DNA of 64,000 bases from Streptomyces sp. A1136 (GCF_004795055.1 NZ_SSBJ01000002.1:62001-126000), one strand, 5' to 3'. Shown: positions 1 through 9,116, numbered from the stretch's first letter. Numbers and translations are program-made. Notes: generated from the letters alone by a model not told the origin.

Positions 1-340
1 AGGGGGTACGGGAGAGGATCTCGCCCGTGCCGTCCACGTGCCCCTGGACCAGGTGGCCGCCGAGGCGCCCGCCGAGTGCCATCGGGCGTTCCAGGTTGAC
101 CCGCGAGCCCTCGGCCAGGGCGCCGAGGGAGGAGCGGTTCAGGGTCTCCTGCATGACATCGGCGGTGAACTCGCCGTCCGCGGTCTCCACGACGGTCAGA
201 CAGACGCCGTTGACGGCGATGGAGTCGCCGTGCTTCGCGCCCTCGGTGACGAGGGGGCCGCGCAGGCGGAAGCGCGAGGCTTCGGCGAGCTGCTCGACGG
301 CGGTGACCTCGCCCAGTTCTTCGACGATTCCGGTGAACAC
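1..340 (-). CDS. ribE: Riboflavin synthase, alpha chain (partial, N-terminal part)
   Basis: Riboflavin synthase dismutates two 6,7-dimethyl-8-ribityllumazine molecules to riboflavin, the last step of riboflavin synthesis. The visible 113 residues begin MFTGIVEELGEV, the usual start of the first lumazine-binding repeat, and include GDSIAVNGVCLTV; the rest lies beyond the left edge. The GTG at 340 abuts the ribD stop and is preceded by AAGGAG inside the end of ribD, so the two genes are probably translationally coupled and share the FMN riboswitch upstream. Confidence 0.93.
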   Translation of the reverse strand, partial: MFTGIVEELGEVTAVEQLAEASRFRLRGPLVTEGAKHGDSIAVNGVCLTVVETADGEFTADVMQETLNRSSLGALAEGSRVNLERPMALGGRLGGHLVQGHVDGTGEILSRTP

Positions 341-1483
341 TCAGTGCTCCTTGGGGGCGGTGGTGGGGACGGCGGCGGTGGGGACCGTCGCGCGGGGGAC
401 GGCGGTGACGCGCAGGTCGGTGCCGACGCGGACGGCCTCGGTGATGTCGAGGCGCACGGCGTGGACGATGGTGGTGACGCCCGCGTCGGAGAGGGCCGCG
501 GGGCCCGCGCCGAGCAGGGCCGGGGCGAGGTAGCCGACGACCCGGTCGACGGCCCCGGCTTCGAGGAAGGCGCCCGCCAGGGTGGGGCCGCCTTCGAGGA
601 ACAGGGAGCGCACGCCGCGGGCGTGCAGGGCGGTGAGGAGTTCGGGGACCGAGACGCGGCCGTCGTACAGGGGCAGCCGGAGCAGGTCGACGCCGGGCAG
701 GTGGCGGGTGTCGGCGCCCTCGGCGACGACGAGCAGTGTCGGGGCCGCGTCGTCGAGGACGCGGGCCCCCGGGAGCAGTGAGGCGTGCGTGTCGAGGGCC
801 ACGCGCAGGGGCTGGGTGGCGCCTTCGATGCCGCGTACGGCGAGGTGCGGGTCGTCGGCGCGCAGGGTGCCGCCGCCGACCAGGACGGCGTCGGCCTCGG
901 CGCGCAGCCGGTGGACGTCGGCGCGGGACTCCGGGCAGGTGATCCAGCGGCTGCTGCCGTCGGCGGCGGCGCTGCGGCCGTCGAGGGTCGCGGCGTACTT
1001 CCAGGTGACGTGGGGGCGGCCCAGGCGTACGGAGGTCAGCCAGGCGGTGTTGCCCGCCTCGGCCTCGTCCCGCAGGAAGCCGCCCTCGACCTCGACACCG
1101 GCCGCGCGCAGGGTGGCGGCGCCGCCGCCGGCCTGCGGGGTGGGGTCGGGGACGGCGTAGACGACCCGGGTGACACCGGCGTCGATGAGAGCCTGCGCGC
1201 AGGGACCGGTGCGTCCGGTGTGGTTGCAGGGTTCGAGGGTGACGTAGGCGGTCCCGCCACGGGCGGCGGCGCCGGCCGCGCGCAGGGCGTGGACCTCGGC
1301 GTGCGGACCGCCGGCGCGCTGGTGCCAGCCCTCCCCCACGACCGTCCCGGCGGCGTCGGTGATGACGCAGCCGACGACGGGGTTGGGGCTGGTGGAACCG
1401 AGTCCGCGGGCCGCGAGCGCGATCGCCCGGCGCATGGCGGCGGCACCCGTCTCGGGTGCGGTCTGCGCGGCGTCTGTCGCCAC
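341..1483 (-). CDS. ribD: Bifunctional diaminohydroxyphosphoribosylaminopyrimidine deaminase / 5-amino-6-(5-phosphoribosylamino)uracil reductase
   Basis: RibD carries out the second and third steps of riboflavin synthesis, deaminating and then reducing the GTP-derived pyrimidine. The N-terminal deaminase domain (about residues 10-150) has the zinc-binding HAEVHALR and EPCNHTGRTGPC motifs. The C-terminal reductase domain (about 160-375) has LFLEGGPTLAGAFLEAG near its end. I chose the GTG at 1483 because GGAGG lies 5 nt upstream; an in-frame ATG at 1501 would add MRQEDP but would bury that site. Length is about 380 residues, normal for the family. It is the first gene of the visible rib operon and is followed directly by ribE. 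Confidence 0.94.
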   Translation of the reverse strand: MATDAAQTAPETGAAAMRRAIALAARGLGSTSPNPVVGCVITDAAGTVVGEGWHQRAGGPHAEVHALRAAGAAARGGTAYVTLEPCNHTGRTGPCAQALIDAGVTRVVYAVPDPTPQAGGGAATLRAAGVEVEGGFLRDEAEAGNTAWLTSVRLGRPHVTWKYAATLDGRSAAADGSSRWITCPESRADVHRLRAEADAVLVGGGTLRADDPHLAVRGIEGATQPLRVALDTHASLLPGARVLDDAAPTLLVVAEGADTRHLPGVDLLRLPLYDGRVSVPELLTALHARGVRSLFLEGGPTLAGAFLEAGAVDRVVGYLAPALLGAGPAALSDAGVTTIVHAVRLDITEAVRVGTDLRVTAVPRATVPTAAVPTTAPKEH

Positions 1484-1654
1484 CGGGTCCTCCTGCCTCA
1501 TCGGGCACGGACTCCGGGGCCTGTCGGGATACGACAGATGAAGCGGGAAGCACACGCGGGGACGCCGAGCCGGAAAAACCGGTCCTCTCGGCGACATCCC
1601 GTGGGATGTGCCCGATGGACCGCCGACGGCGGCGTACCGGTGACTGGCCCGCCG

Positions 1655-1785
1655 CGCACTGCCTCCCATCCGGACTTTAACCGTCGGTCCAGGAATTTCA
1701 CCTGGTCAACCGGCCGCCGGCTGCGGACGGGTCGCGGACTATAACCGCCGGTTCGGAATTACACCGACCCCGGAGTGCGCTGCTA
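1655..1785 (-). promoter_or_regulatory. FMN riboswitch (RFN element)
   Basis: Read on the minus strand, the segment starts with GGGGTCGGTGTAATTCCGAA, continues with CCGGCGGTTATAGTCCGCGA, has the conserved GAAATTCCTGGACCGACGGT block and ends with TAAAGTCCGGATGGGAGGCAG-like bases. These are the conserved boxes of the FMN aptamer. It lies 170 nt upstream of ribD on the same strand. FMN binding should repress ribD-ribE, in Streptomyces probably through translation or premature termination. The rest of the 1484-1654 leader holds no ORF I can support. Confidence 0.95.
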
Positions 1786-1919
1786 CTGGTACTAGGGCCA
1801 GTGTGCCACGGGCGATCTGCGGCCATGCGGGCGAGACGCTGTGGCCTGGCTCACAAACCGGCCGTTCTCAAGCGGAACGATCCGGCCGGCCCCCGCGGGC
1901 CGGGACGGCACGCGCGCGT

Positions 1920-1960
1920 TGGTCCAGACCTATTGACGCGGTGGTCTAGTCCTCTTAACG
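1920..1960 (+). promoter_or_regulatory. Chitinase promoter with two DasR/chitin-type 12-bp direct repeats
   Basis: TGGTCCAGACCT (1920-1931) and TGGTCTAGTCCT (1942-1953) form a pair of direct repeats 22 bp apart. Both resemble the TGGTCTAGACCA core of DasR operators and the repeats known before Streptomyces chitinase genes. A -35-like TTGACG (1933-1938) lies between them and a weak -10-like TTAACG (1955-1960) follows at 16 bp, so the repeats overlap the promoter. The chitinase ATG is 121 bp downstream. DasR repression released by GlcN-6-P is established for such sites; the assignment here is inference. Confidence 0.75.
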
Positions 1961-2080
1961 TTCCCTTCATCTTCCCCGGGAGGAGGCCCGCCGGCGTGCG
2001 CACGCCGCGGGCCAACCAATGCCGCACCGCCGCACATTGAGCCGTCGTGTCCTGCCATCCTCCCCTCCCCAGGAGGCACC

Positions 2081-4477
2081 ATGCCGTCCCCCACACGTAC
2101 GAGAGCGATGCTTCTGGCATCCGGCGCCGCGATCGCCGGACTGCTGGTCGCCGGCCTCTCGACGGGCGTGTCCCAAGCCGCCGACAACCAGAGTTGCCGC
2201 CCCGACGGGCTGTACACGACGCCCGGTGTCGACGTCCCGTACTGCTCGGTCTACGACTCCGAAGGCCGCGAGAAGATGGGCGCCGACCACCAGCGCCGGG
2301 TCATCGGCTACTTCACGGGCTGGCGTACCGGCAAGGACGGCACCCCGGCCTACCTCGCCGGCGACATCCCCTGGTCCAAGGTGACCCACCTGAACTACGC
2401 CTTCGCCCACGTCGGCTCCGACAACAAGATCTCGGTCGGCGCGGACAACGCGAACAACGCCGCCACCGGGATGACCTGGCCCGGGGTCGCCGGCGCCGAG
2501 ATGGACCCGGCCCTCCCCTACAAGGGCCACTTCAACCTGCTGAACAAATTCAAGAAGCAGTACCCCGACGTCAAGACGCTGATCTCGGTGGGCGGGTGGG
2601 CGGAGACCGGTGGCTACTTCGGCGACGACGGCAACCGGGTCGCCTCCGGCGGCTTCTACTCGATGGCCACCAACGCTGACGGTTCGGTCAACCAGGCCGG
2701 GATCGACACCTTCGCCGACTCCTCCGTCGCGTTCATCCGCAAGTACGGCTTCAACGGCGTCGACATCGACTACGAGTACCCCACGACGATGAAGGACGCG
2801 GGCAACCCGCTCGACTGGCAGCTCTCCAACGCCCGCCGGGCCGGGCTGGTCAAGGGTTACGCCGCGCTGATGAAGTCGCTGCGCGAGAAGCTCGACCGCG
2901 CGGGCGCCGCCGACGGCCGGCATTACCTGCTGTCGGTCGCCGCGCCCTCCTCCGGCTACCTGCTGCGGGGCATGGAGACGTTCCAGATGCAGAGGTACCT
3001 GGACTACGTCAACATCATGTCCTACGACCTGCACGGCGCCTGGAACGAGTACGTCGGCCCCAACGCCTCCCTCTTCGACGACGGCAAGGACGGCGAACTG
3101 GCCGCCGCCGGCGTCTACTCCACCTCGCAGTACGGCGGCATCGGGTACCTGAACTCCGACTGGGCCTACCACTACTTCCGCGGCTCGATGCCACCGGGCC
3201 GCATCAACATGGGCCTGCCGTACTACACCCGCGGGTTCAAGAACGTGCAGGGCGGCACCGACGGCCTGTGGGGCAAGGCCCCGGCCACCGACTGTCCGGC
3301 CGGCGCCGGACTGACCAAGTGCGGTGACGGCGCGGTCGGCATCGACAACCTGTGGCACGACCTGGACACGGCGGGCAAGGAGTCCCCGGCCGGTTCCAAC
3401 CCGATGTGGCACGCGAAGAACCTGGAGAAAGGCGTCGTCGGCGACTACGTCACCAAGTACGGCTTCCCCGCGAACACCACGCTGACCGGCACCTACGCCC
3501 GCAAGTACGACTCCACGCTGGTGGCGCCGTGGCTGTGGAACGACCAGAAGAAGGTCTTCCTGTCGACGGAGGACGAGCAGTCCGTCGCCGCCAAGGCCGC
3601 CTACGTGGTGGACAAGGGCATCGGCGGCACGATGGTGTGGGAGTTGGCGGGCGACTACGGCTACAACGCCGTCAAGGGCCAGTACGAGATGGGCGACACG
3701 CTCACCTCGACGATGTACGAGAAGTTCAAGTCGGCTGCGCCGTACGGCGCCAAGCGCGCCACGATCCCCATGCCCACCGAAGCGGTCAAGGTGGACGTGG
3801 ACTTCACCCAGTTCCCGCTGGGCGACTCCAACTACCCGATCAGCCCCAAGCTCAAGATCACCAACAACACGACCGCGACGCTGCCGGGCGGCACGGAGTT
3901 CCGGTTCGACTACTCCTCCTCGGCGCCGAACAACGCCAAGGACCAGTCCGGATGGGGCACCACGGTCATTCGCAGCGACCACACCGGAAGCAACGTGGGC
4001 GGCCTGAAGGGCGACTACAACCGGGTCTCGCTCAAGCTGCCCGCCTGGCAGTCCCTCGCCCCCGGCGCTTCGGCGGAACTCGACTTCGTCTACTACCTGC
4101 CGACCTCCACCCCGTCCAACTGGACGGTGACCTTCGGCGGCAAGACGTACGGGATCGCCGGCGACCTGGCGCGCGGTACGACGGTGGTCGAGCCGGGCGG
4201 CACGAGCACGCCGACCCCGACCCCGACCCCGACCACGCCGACCCCCACCCCGACCACGCCCACCACCCCGCCGACCACACCTCCCACCACCCCGCCCACG
4301 ACGCCTCCCCCCGGCGGGACCTGCACCGCCCCGGCGTACGTCGCCGGGCAGGTCTACACGGGCGGCACGGTCGTCTCCCACCGGGGCCACACCTGGAAGG
4401 CCCAGTGGTGGACGCAGAACGAGGAACCCGGTACCACGGGCGACTGGGGCGTCTGGAAGGACCAGGGCGCCTGCTGA
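2081..4477 (+). CDS. Secreted GH18 chitinase with ChiC-type and C-terminal chitin-binding (CBM5/12) domains
   Basis: Endo-acting chitinase, exported to degrade chitin. A Sec signal peptide covers about residues 1-36 (hydrophobic [11 protein letters not shown], cleavage near SQA-AD). The GH18 barrel runs from about residue 70 ([10 protein letters not shown]) to 550, with the catalytic [10 protein letters not shown] motif and catalytic acid Glu232. A ChiC-type beta domain follows (about 565-700), then a Thr-Pro linker and a C-terminal CBM5/12 domain with aromatic residues ([14 protein letters not shown]). Total 798 residues. AGGAGG precedes the ATG. Position next to the rib operon recalls S. 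coelicolor SCO1444 (ChiI), from memory. Regulation is probably by DasR through the sites at 1920-1953. Confidence 0.95.
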   Translation: MPSPTRTRAMLLASGAAIAGLLVAGLSTGVSQAADNQSCRPDGLYTTPGVDVPYCSVYDSEGREKMGADHQRRVIGYFTGWRTGKDGTPAYLAGDIPWSKVTHLNYAFAHVGSDNKISVGADNANNAATGMTWPGVAGAEMDPALPYKGHFNLLNKFKKQYPDVKTLISVGGWAETGGYFGDDGNRVASGGFYSMATNADGSVNQAGIDTFADSSVAFIRKYGFNGVDIDYEYPTTMKDAGNPLDWQLSNARRAGLVKGYAALMKSLREKLDRAGAADGRHYLLSVAAPSSGYLLRGMETFQMQRYLDYVNIMSYDLHGAWNEYVGPNASLFDDGKDGELAAAGVYSTSQYGGIGYLNSDWAYHYFRGSMPPGRINMGLPYYTRGFKNVQGGTDGLWGKAPATDCPAGAGLTKCGDGAVGIDNLWHDLDTAGKESPAGSNPMWHAKNLEKGVVGDYVTKYGFPANTTLTGTYARKYDSTLVAPWLWNDQKKVFLSTEDEQSVAAKAAYVVDKGIGGTMVWELAGDYGYNAVKGQYEMGDTLTSTMYEKFKSAAPYGAKRATIPMPTEAVKVDVDFTQFPLGDSNYPISPKLKITNNTTATLPGGTEFRFDYSSSAPNNAKDQSGWGTTVIRSDHTGSNVGGLKGDYNRVSLKLPAWQSLAPGASAELDFVYYLPTSTPSNWTVTFGGKTYGIAGDLARGTTVVEPGGTSTPTPTPTPTTPTPTPTTPTTPPTTPPTTPPTTPPPGGTCTAPAYVAGQVYTGGTVVSHRGHTWKAQWWTQNEEPGTTGDWGVWKDQGAC

Positions 4478-4514
4478 CACCCGCGGCGGAGGGCGGCTGA
4501 CCCCCGCGAGCGGA

Positions 4515-4544
4515 GGACCCGGTGGCCCGGCGGCCACCGGGTCC
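4515..4544 (+). terminator. Stem-loop terminator after the chitinase gene
   Basis: Perfect 13-bp inverted repeat (4515-4527 against 4532-4544) with a CGGC loop, 37 nt after the chitinase stop. There is no U tract, as is common for Streptomyces terminators. It overlaps an alternative GTG (4522) for the next gene and argues against that start. Confidence 0.7.
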
Positions 4545-4551
4545 CTGCACG

Positions 4552-4557
4552 TACGCT
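4552..4557 (+). promoter_or_regulatory. Possible -10 element of a leaderless ECF sigma gene
   Basis: TACGCT ends 6 nt before the GTG at 4564, the distance expected if transcription starts at or next to the start codon. There is no ribosome binding site before that GTG. No convincing -35 is seen, partly because the region overlaps the chitinase stem-loop. Confidence 0.3.
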
Positions 4558-4563
4558 GCTCCG

Positions 4564-5490
4564 GTGAACACGCCCGCACCCGCCTCCGCGGCGGACTTCG
4601 AGGAACACCGGGGGCGGATGTTCGGCATCGCCTACCGGATGCTGGGCTCCGCGCACGAGGCCGAGGACACCGTGCAGGACGCCTACCTGCGCTGGAGCGC
4701 GGCCGACCGGGGCGACGTCGAGCACCCCGGCGCCTGGCTGGCGAAGACCGTGACCCGCCTGTGCCTGACCCGTCTGACCTCGGCCCGAACCCGGCGCGAG
4801 GAGTACGTGGGCCCCTGGTTGCCGGAGCCGGTGCTCACCTCCGACGGCACGCTGGGCCCGCTGGACTCGGCGGAGCGGCGCGACGGCGTCTCGATGGCCC
4901 TGTTGGTGCTGCTGGAGCGGCTCACCCCGGTGGAGCGGGCCGTGTACGTACTGCGCGAGGCGTTCGCCTACGGGCACCGGGAGATCGCCGAACTGCTCGA
5001 CCTCACCGAGGCCAACTCCCGCCAGTTGTACCGGCGTGCGGCGAGGCGGGTGGAGGAGCCGCGGCCCCGCTTCCGGGCCGACCCGCAGCGGTGGCGGGGC
5101 CTGGTGGAGACGTTCATGGCGGCGGCGCGCGACGGGGACCTCGCGCGGTTGGAGAGCCTGCTCAGCGCCGACGCGCGCTACGTGTCGGACGGCGGCGGGG
5201 TGGTCAACGCTGCGCGGCGGCCCGTCGTGGGCCGGGAGAAGGTGGCGCGGTTCGTGGTGGGGGCGCTGGCGAAGTACACGGCGGGCCTGCCGGTGGCCCA
5301 CGCGGAGGTCAACGGCATGCCCGCGCTGGTCTTCGGCGACGTGGCGGTGCTGGTCGTGGAGTTCGAGGACGGGCCGGACGGCGGGGACGCGCTGGTCGGC
5401 GGGATGCGGGCGGTGGTGAACCCGGAGAAGTTGGAGTTCGTGCTGCGCCAGTTGTCACATTCGCAGGGGCTGCCCGGTCCTGGTTGGTGA
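4564..5490 (+). CDS. ECF41-family RNA polymerase sigma factor (SigJ-like) with C-terminal SnoaL-like domain
   Basis: Sigma factor with region 2 at about residues 10-75 (FEEHRGRMFGIAYRMLGS, EAEDTVQDAYLRW) and region 4 at about 120-170 (VERAVYVLREAFAYGHREIA). A C-terminal SnoaL-like domain carries the signatures known for ECF41: WLPEP near residue 82, DGGG near 209 and NPEKL near 285. In ECF41 factors this extension modulates activity and replaces a classical anti-sigma factor. GTG 4564 gives the normal N-terminus. GTG 4522 has a GGAGG but lies inside a terminator hairpin. The downstream NmrA-type oxidoreductase fits the known link of ECF41 genes with oxidoreductases, epimerases and carboxymuconolactone decarboxylases, and is the probable target. 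Confidence 0.9.
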   Translation: MNTPAPASAADFEEHRGRMFGIAYRMLGSAHEAEDTVQDAYLRWSAADRGDVEHPGAWLAKTVTRLCLTRLTSARTRREEYVGPWLPEPVLTSDGTLGPLDSAERRDGVSMALLVLLERLTPVERAVYVLREAFAYGHREIAELLDLTEANSRQLYRRAARRVEEPRPRFRADPQRWRGLVETFMAAARDGDLARLESLLSADARYVSDGGGVVNAARRPVVGREKVARFVVGALAKYTAGLPVAHAEVNGMPALVFGDVAVLVVEFEDGPDGGDALVGGMRAVVNPEKLEFVLRQLSHSQGLPGPGW

Positions 5491-5522
5491 AGGCACTTTC
5501 CCAGGGAAGGACGCACATCGCC

Positions 5523-6260
5523 ATGAGCACGATTTTGGTCACCGGAGGCACCGGCAACCTCGGGGCGCTCGTCGTCACCCGGCTGCGGGAGGCGGGCCAC
5601 GAGGTCCGCGTCCTGAGCCGGAGCTCGAAGGAGTACCCCGTCGATCTGCGGGACGGCAGCGGGCTGGACGCGGCCATGGCGGGCGCGGAGGTCGTCGTGC
5701 ACTGCGCGAGCTCGCCGAGGGGCGGCGACGACGTGGCGGCCGGGCACCTGATCGAGGCGGCCCGGCGTGCGGGGACCGTCACCAACGTCGTCTACATCTC
5801 GATCGTCGGGGTGGACGCGGTGCCGTTCGGCTACTACGTGACGAAGCACGAGGTGGAACGGCTGCTGGAGGAATCGGGACTCGGTGTCACGATCCTGCGG
5901 ACGACCCAGTTCCACGACTTGGTGGCGCAGCTCGCGGACGCGCTCGGGAAGCTGCCGGTGGCGCCGGTGCCGAAGGGCGTACGGGTGCAGCCGATCGCCG
6001 TGGGGGAGGTCGCGGACCGGCTCGCGGAGCTGGCGGTGCCGGCGCCGGCGGGGCGGGTCCCGGACATGGGCGGGCCGCAGATCCGCACACTGGCGGAGCT
6101 GGTCCGCGCCCGGCTGGCCGCGACGGGCCGCCGTCGGCGGGTGGTCCAGGTACCGCTGGCGGGCAAGGCGTACGCGGCGTTCCGCCGGGGCGGCCACCTG
6201 GCGCCGTCGCGGGCCGTGGGGCGGGAGGGCTTCGCGGAGTTCCTGCGGAACGCGGGCTGA
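5523..6260 (+). CDS. NmrA/SDR-like NAD(P)-binding oxidoreductase
   Basis: A 245-residue atypical short-chain dehydrogenase/epimerase-fold protein. A Rossmann motif VTGGTGNLG sits at residues 6-14. The sequence VVYISIVGVD and the YYVTKHEVE stretch (Tyr and Lys) match the SDR catalytic region, although the spacing looks NmrA-like. The substrate is unknown. AGGGAAGGA lies 10 nt before the ATG. It follows the ECF41 sigma gene after 32 nt and is probably co-transcribed with it and controlled by it. Confidence 0.85.
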   Translation: MSTILVTGGTGNLGALVVTRLREAGHEVRVLSRSSKEYPVDLRDGSGLDAAMAGAEVVVHCASSPRGGDDVAAGHLIEAARRAGTVTNVVYISIVGVDAVPFGYYVTKHEVERLLEESGLGVTILRTTQFHDLVAQLADALGKLPVAPVPKGVRVQPIAVGEVADRLAELAVPAPAGRVPDMGGPQIRTLAELVRARLAATGRRRRVVQVPLAGKAYAAFRRGGHLAPSRAVGREGFAEFLRNAG

Positions 6261-6332
6261 TCGGGGCTGCCCACCGTCGGCGTGGGCCCGTAGGCGGGGG
6301 GCGGAGGGGGACCGTAGGCGGGCGTGGTTCGG

Positions 6333-6338
6333 TAGGTT
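6333..6338 (+). promoter_or_regulatory. Possible -10 element of a leaderless MFS gene
   Basis: TAGGTT ends 6 nt before ATG 6345. No ribosome binding site precedes that ATG, so a leaderless transcript is plausible. No clear -35 is visible. Confidence 0.3.
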
Positions 6339-6344
6339 GGCGTG

Positions 6345-7565
6345 ATGACGAACGGGGACACGGACCTCGGCCCCGCGCGCCTGCGCCGCGCCCGACTCGC
6401 GATAGCCGCCGTCTTCTGCGTCCACGGCGCGGTGACCGGCTCGTTCGCCACCCGCATCCCCTGGATCCAGGACCACGCGGGGCTGGGCGCCGGCGCGTTG
6501 GGCCTGGCCCTCGCCTTCCCCGCCCTGGGCGCGGCCCTGGCGATGCCGCTCGCCGGACGGGTCAACCACCGGTTCGGGTCCCGAACCGCGCTGCGCGGCC
6601 TGCTGGCCCTGTGGACCCTGTCCCTTGCCCTTCCGAGCCTCGCCCCCGGCCTGCCCGCCCTCTGCTGCGCCCTGTTCGTCTACGGGGCCGCCTCCGGCAT
6701 GGCCGACGTGGCGATGAACGCGCTCGGTGTGGAGACCGAGGACCGGCTCGGCCGCTCGATCATGTCCTCCCTGCACGGCATGTGGAGCGTGGGGGCGCTG
6801 ATCGGCTCGGCGGCCGGTACGGTCGCGGCGCACGCCGGCGCCGACGCCCGACCGCACCACCTCGTCGCGGCGCTCGCCCTGACGGCGGCGGGGCTGTGCG
6901 CCGTACGGGGCGTCCTGGACCCGCCCGGCGAGGTGGGGGCCGAGGCGCCGCCCCGCTTCGCGCTGCCGCCCAGGTCCGCGCTGCTCATCGGCGCGGTGGG
7001 GTTCTGCGCGGTCTTCGCCGAAGGCGCGGGGTTGGACTGGTCGGCCGTCTACCTGCGCGGGGTCCTGCACACGGACGCGGGCCTCGCTGCCGCCTGCACC
7101 ACCGCCTTCGCGCTGACCATGGCGCTCGCGCGGCTCGCCGGGGACCGGGTGGTCGACCGCTTCGGCCCGGTCCGCACCGTGCGGGCCGGCGGGCTGCTGG
7201 CCACGGCGGGCGGGCTGTCGGTGGTGGCGCTCCGGCACCCGGCCGGCGCCCTGACCGGGTTCGCCCTGATCGGGCTGGGCATCGCGGTGGTCGTGCCGTT
7301 GGCCTTCGCGGCGGCGGCGCGCAGTGGGCCCGCCCCGGCGCAGGCCCTGGCGGGGGTGGCGACGATCACGTACACCTCGGGCCTGATCGCCCCCTCGGCG
7401 ATCGGGGCGGTGGCGGACGCGACCTCGCTGGTGGTGTCGTTCGCCCTGGTCACGCTGCTGGCGTTCGCCCTGGTGGCGGGCGCGGCGGTGCTGCGGCGCC
7501 GGCCGGCGGGCGAAGAGGACGACGGCCCGGCCAATCGGGACGAACCGGCCGCTATCCGCCCGTAG
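6345..7565 (+). CDS. MFS transporter
   Basis: A 406-residue membrane protein with about 12 hydrophobic segments. Family features are FATRIPWIQDHAGLGAGALG in the first helix region, NHRFGSRTALRG in the cytoplasmic 2-3 loop and GDRVVDRFGPVRTVRAGG in the equivalent 8-9 loop. This fits a fucose-permease-like or drug-type MFS subgroup; the substrate cannot be told. The start is ATG 6345 or the adjoining GTG 6342; both look leaderless. It stands alone between the NmrA gene and the permease gene on the same strand. Confidence 0.85.
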   Translation: MTNGDTDLGPARLRRARLAIAAVFCVHGAVTGSFATRIPWIQDHAGLGAGALGLALAFPALGAALAMPLAGRVNHRFGSRTALRGLLALWTLSLALPSLAPGLPALCCALFVYGAASGMADVAMNALGVETEDRLGRSIMSSLHGMWSVGALIGSAAGTVAAHAGADARPHHLVAALALTAAGLCAVRGVLDPPGEVGAEAPPRFALPPRSALLIGAVGFCAVFAEGAGLDWSAVYLRGVLHTDAGLAAACTTAFALTMALARLAGDRVVDRFGPVRTVRAGGLLATAGGLSVVALRHPAGALTGFALIGLGIAVVVPLAFAAAARSGPAPAQALAGVATITYTSGLIAPSAIGAVADATSLVVSFALVTLLAFALVAGAAVLRRRPAGEEDDGPANRDEPAAIRP

Positions 7566-7636
7566 GATGTCCGCTGGCCCGCGCGAGTCTTTTGACCGCG
7601 TGCAGCCAATATCGGTGATCGGGCGGCGGAACGGAA

Positions 7637-9040
7637 GTGGTGGAGATGGGCTTCGGCGTGGGCTGGACCCTGCACGGTGACGGGCGGACGCCCGCCCCCG
7701 GGGCGGTGGTCCGGCCGGACGAGCGGCTGTCGTGGCCGCGGACCGCCGGGCTCGGCGCCCAGCACGTGGTGGCGATGTTCGGCGCGAGCTTCGTCGCGCC
7801 GGTCCTGATGGGCCTGGACCCGAACCTCGCCATCATGATGTCGGGCGTCGCGACCGTCGTCTTCCTGCTGGCGACGCGCGGCCGGGTGCCCTCGTACCTG
7901 GGCTGTTCCCTCTCGTTCGTGGGTGTGGCCGCGGCGATCCGGGCGGGCGGCGGGGACAGCGCGGTCGTCACCGGCGCGGTGTTCGTCGTCGGGGCGGCGC
8001 TCTTCCTCGCGGGCGTGGCCGTGCAGCGCTTCGGGGCACGGATCATCCACGCGGCGATGCCGCCGGTCGTCACCGGCGCCGTGGTGATGCTGATCGGGTT
8101 CAACCTGGCGCCCGTGACCGCGTCGACGTACTGGCCGCAGGACCAGTGGACGGCGTTGCTGACGATGCTCTTCACCGGACTGGCCGTGGTGTGCCTGCGC
8201 GGGTTCTGGTCCCGGATCGCGATCTTCCTGGGTCTGCTCTTCGGCTACGGAATCTCCTGGCTCTTCGACCTCGCCTTCGGCAAGATCCACTCGACGACGG
8301 GCGGCGGACCCGCCGTCGACCACTGGCGCCTGGACCTCTCCGCGGTCACGAAGGCCGATTGGATCGGACTGCCGTCCTTCCACGCCCCGGCGTTCGAATG
8401 GTCGGCGATCCTCATCGCGCTGCCCGTGGTCATCGCCCTCGTCGCGGAGAACACCGGACACATCAAGGCCGTCGGCGAGATGACCGGCGACCCGCTCGAC
8501 GACGAGCTGGGCACCGCCATCGCGGCCGACGGCGCGGCCTCGATGCTGTCCACCGCGCTCGGCGGTCCCCCGAACACCACCTACTCCGAGAACATCGGCG
8601 TCATGGCGGCCACCCGCGTCTACTCGACGGCGGCGTACTGGGCGGCGGCGGGCTTCGCCCTGCTGTTCGGCCTGTGCCCGAAGTTCGGGGCGGTCGTCGC
8701 CGCGATCCCCGGCGGGGTGCTCGGCGGCATCACCGTGATCCTGTACGGGATGATCGGCCTGCTCGGCGCCCAGATCTGGCTGAACGCCGGGGTGGACCTG
8801 CGCAATCCGCTGAACCTGGTCCCGGCCGCGGCCGGCATCATCATCGGCATCGGCGGCGTCGAACTGCACATCGCCGGCACGTTCGAGCTGGGCGGCATCG
8901 CGCTGGGGACGATCGTGGTGATCACCGGCTACCACGTGCTGCGGTACCTGGCCCCCGCCCACCTCAAGGGGCAGGGACCGCTGCTCGACGCGGGTACCTC
9001 CGCCTACGACGACCGGGGCGCCCCGGACACGCGCGGTTGA
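7637..9040 (+). CDS. Uracil/xanthine (NCS2) permease
   Basis: A 467-residue nucleobase:cation symporter-2 protein with about 14 membrane segments. The substrate-site signature VAENTGHIKAVGEMTG (Glu of the AExxGH motif) sits near residues 275-290, and GGPPNTTYSENIGVMAATRV is the second conserved motif; both point to UraA/PyrP-type uracil permease rather than the ascorbate branch. The start is GTG 7637 or the in-frame ATG 7646; neither has a strong ribosome binding site. A -35-like TTGACC at 7592-7597 may belong to its promoter. No pyrimidine genes lie nearby. Confidence 0.9.
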   Translation: MVEMGFGVGWTLHGDGRTPAPGAVVRPDERLSWPRTAGLGAQHVVAMFGASFVAPVLMGLDPNLAIMMSGVATVVFLLATRGRVPSYLGCSLSFVGVAAAIRAGGGDSAVVTGAVFVVGAALFLAGVAVQRFGARIIHAAMPPVVTGAVVMLIGFNLAPVTASTYWPQDQWTALLTMLFTGLAVVCLRGFWSRIAIFLGLLFGYGISWLFDLAFGKIHSTTGGGPAVDHWRLDLSAVTKADWIGLPSFHAPAFEWSAILIALPVVIALVAENTGHIKAVGEMTGDPLDDELGTAIAADGAASMLSTALGGPPNTTYSENIGVMAATRVYSTAAYWAAAGFALLFGLCPKFGAVVAAIPGGVLGGITVILYGMIGLLGAQIWLNAGVDLRNPLNLVPAAAGIIIGIGGVELHIAGTFELGGIALGTIVVITGYHVLRYLAPAHLKGQGPLLDAGTSAYDDRGAPDTRG

Positions 9041-9116
9041 CGGAGTTTCGCCCGAACCGGGGAAGCGTACGGCCAAGTTCCCCGATCGGGTGGCCCCGGC
9101 TGCGACGCTGCCTCCC

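Noticed and set aside
4198..4317. CRISPR-like or minisatellite repeat
   Set aside because: It is the Thr-Pro linker of the chitinase, a coding repeat without spacers.
4522..4563. Alternative GTG start for the ECF41 gene
   Set aside because: It lies in the chitinase terminator hairpin and adds residues not found in ECF41 proteins.
1967..4579. 870-residue minus-strand ORF opposite the chitinase
   Set aside because: It is rich in Val/Gly/Arg/Asp repeats and is the antisense shadow of a certain GH18 gene.
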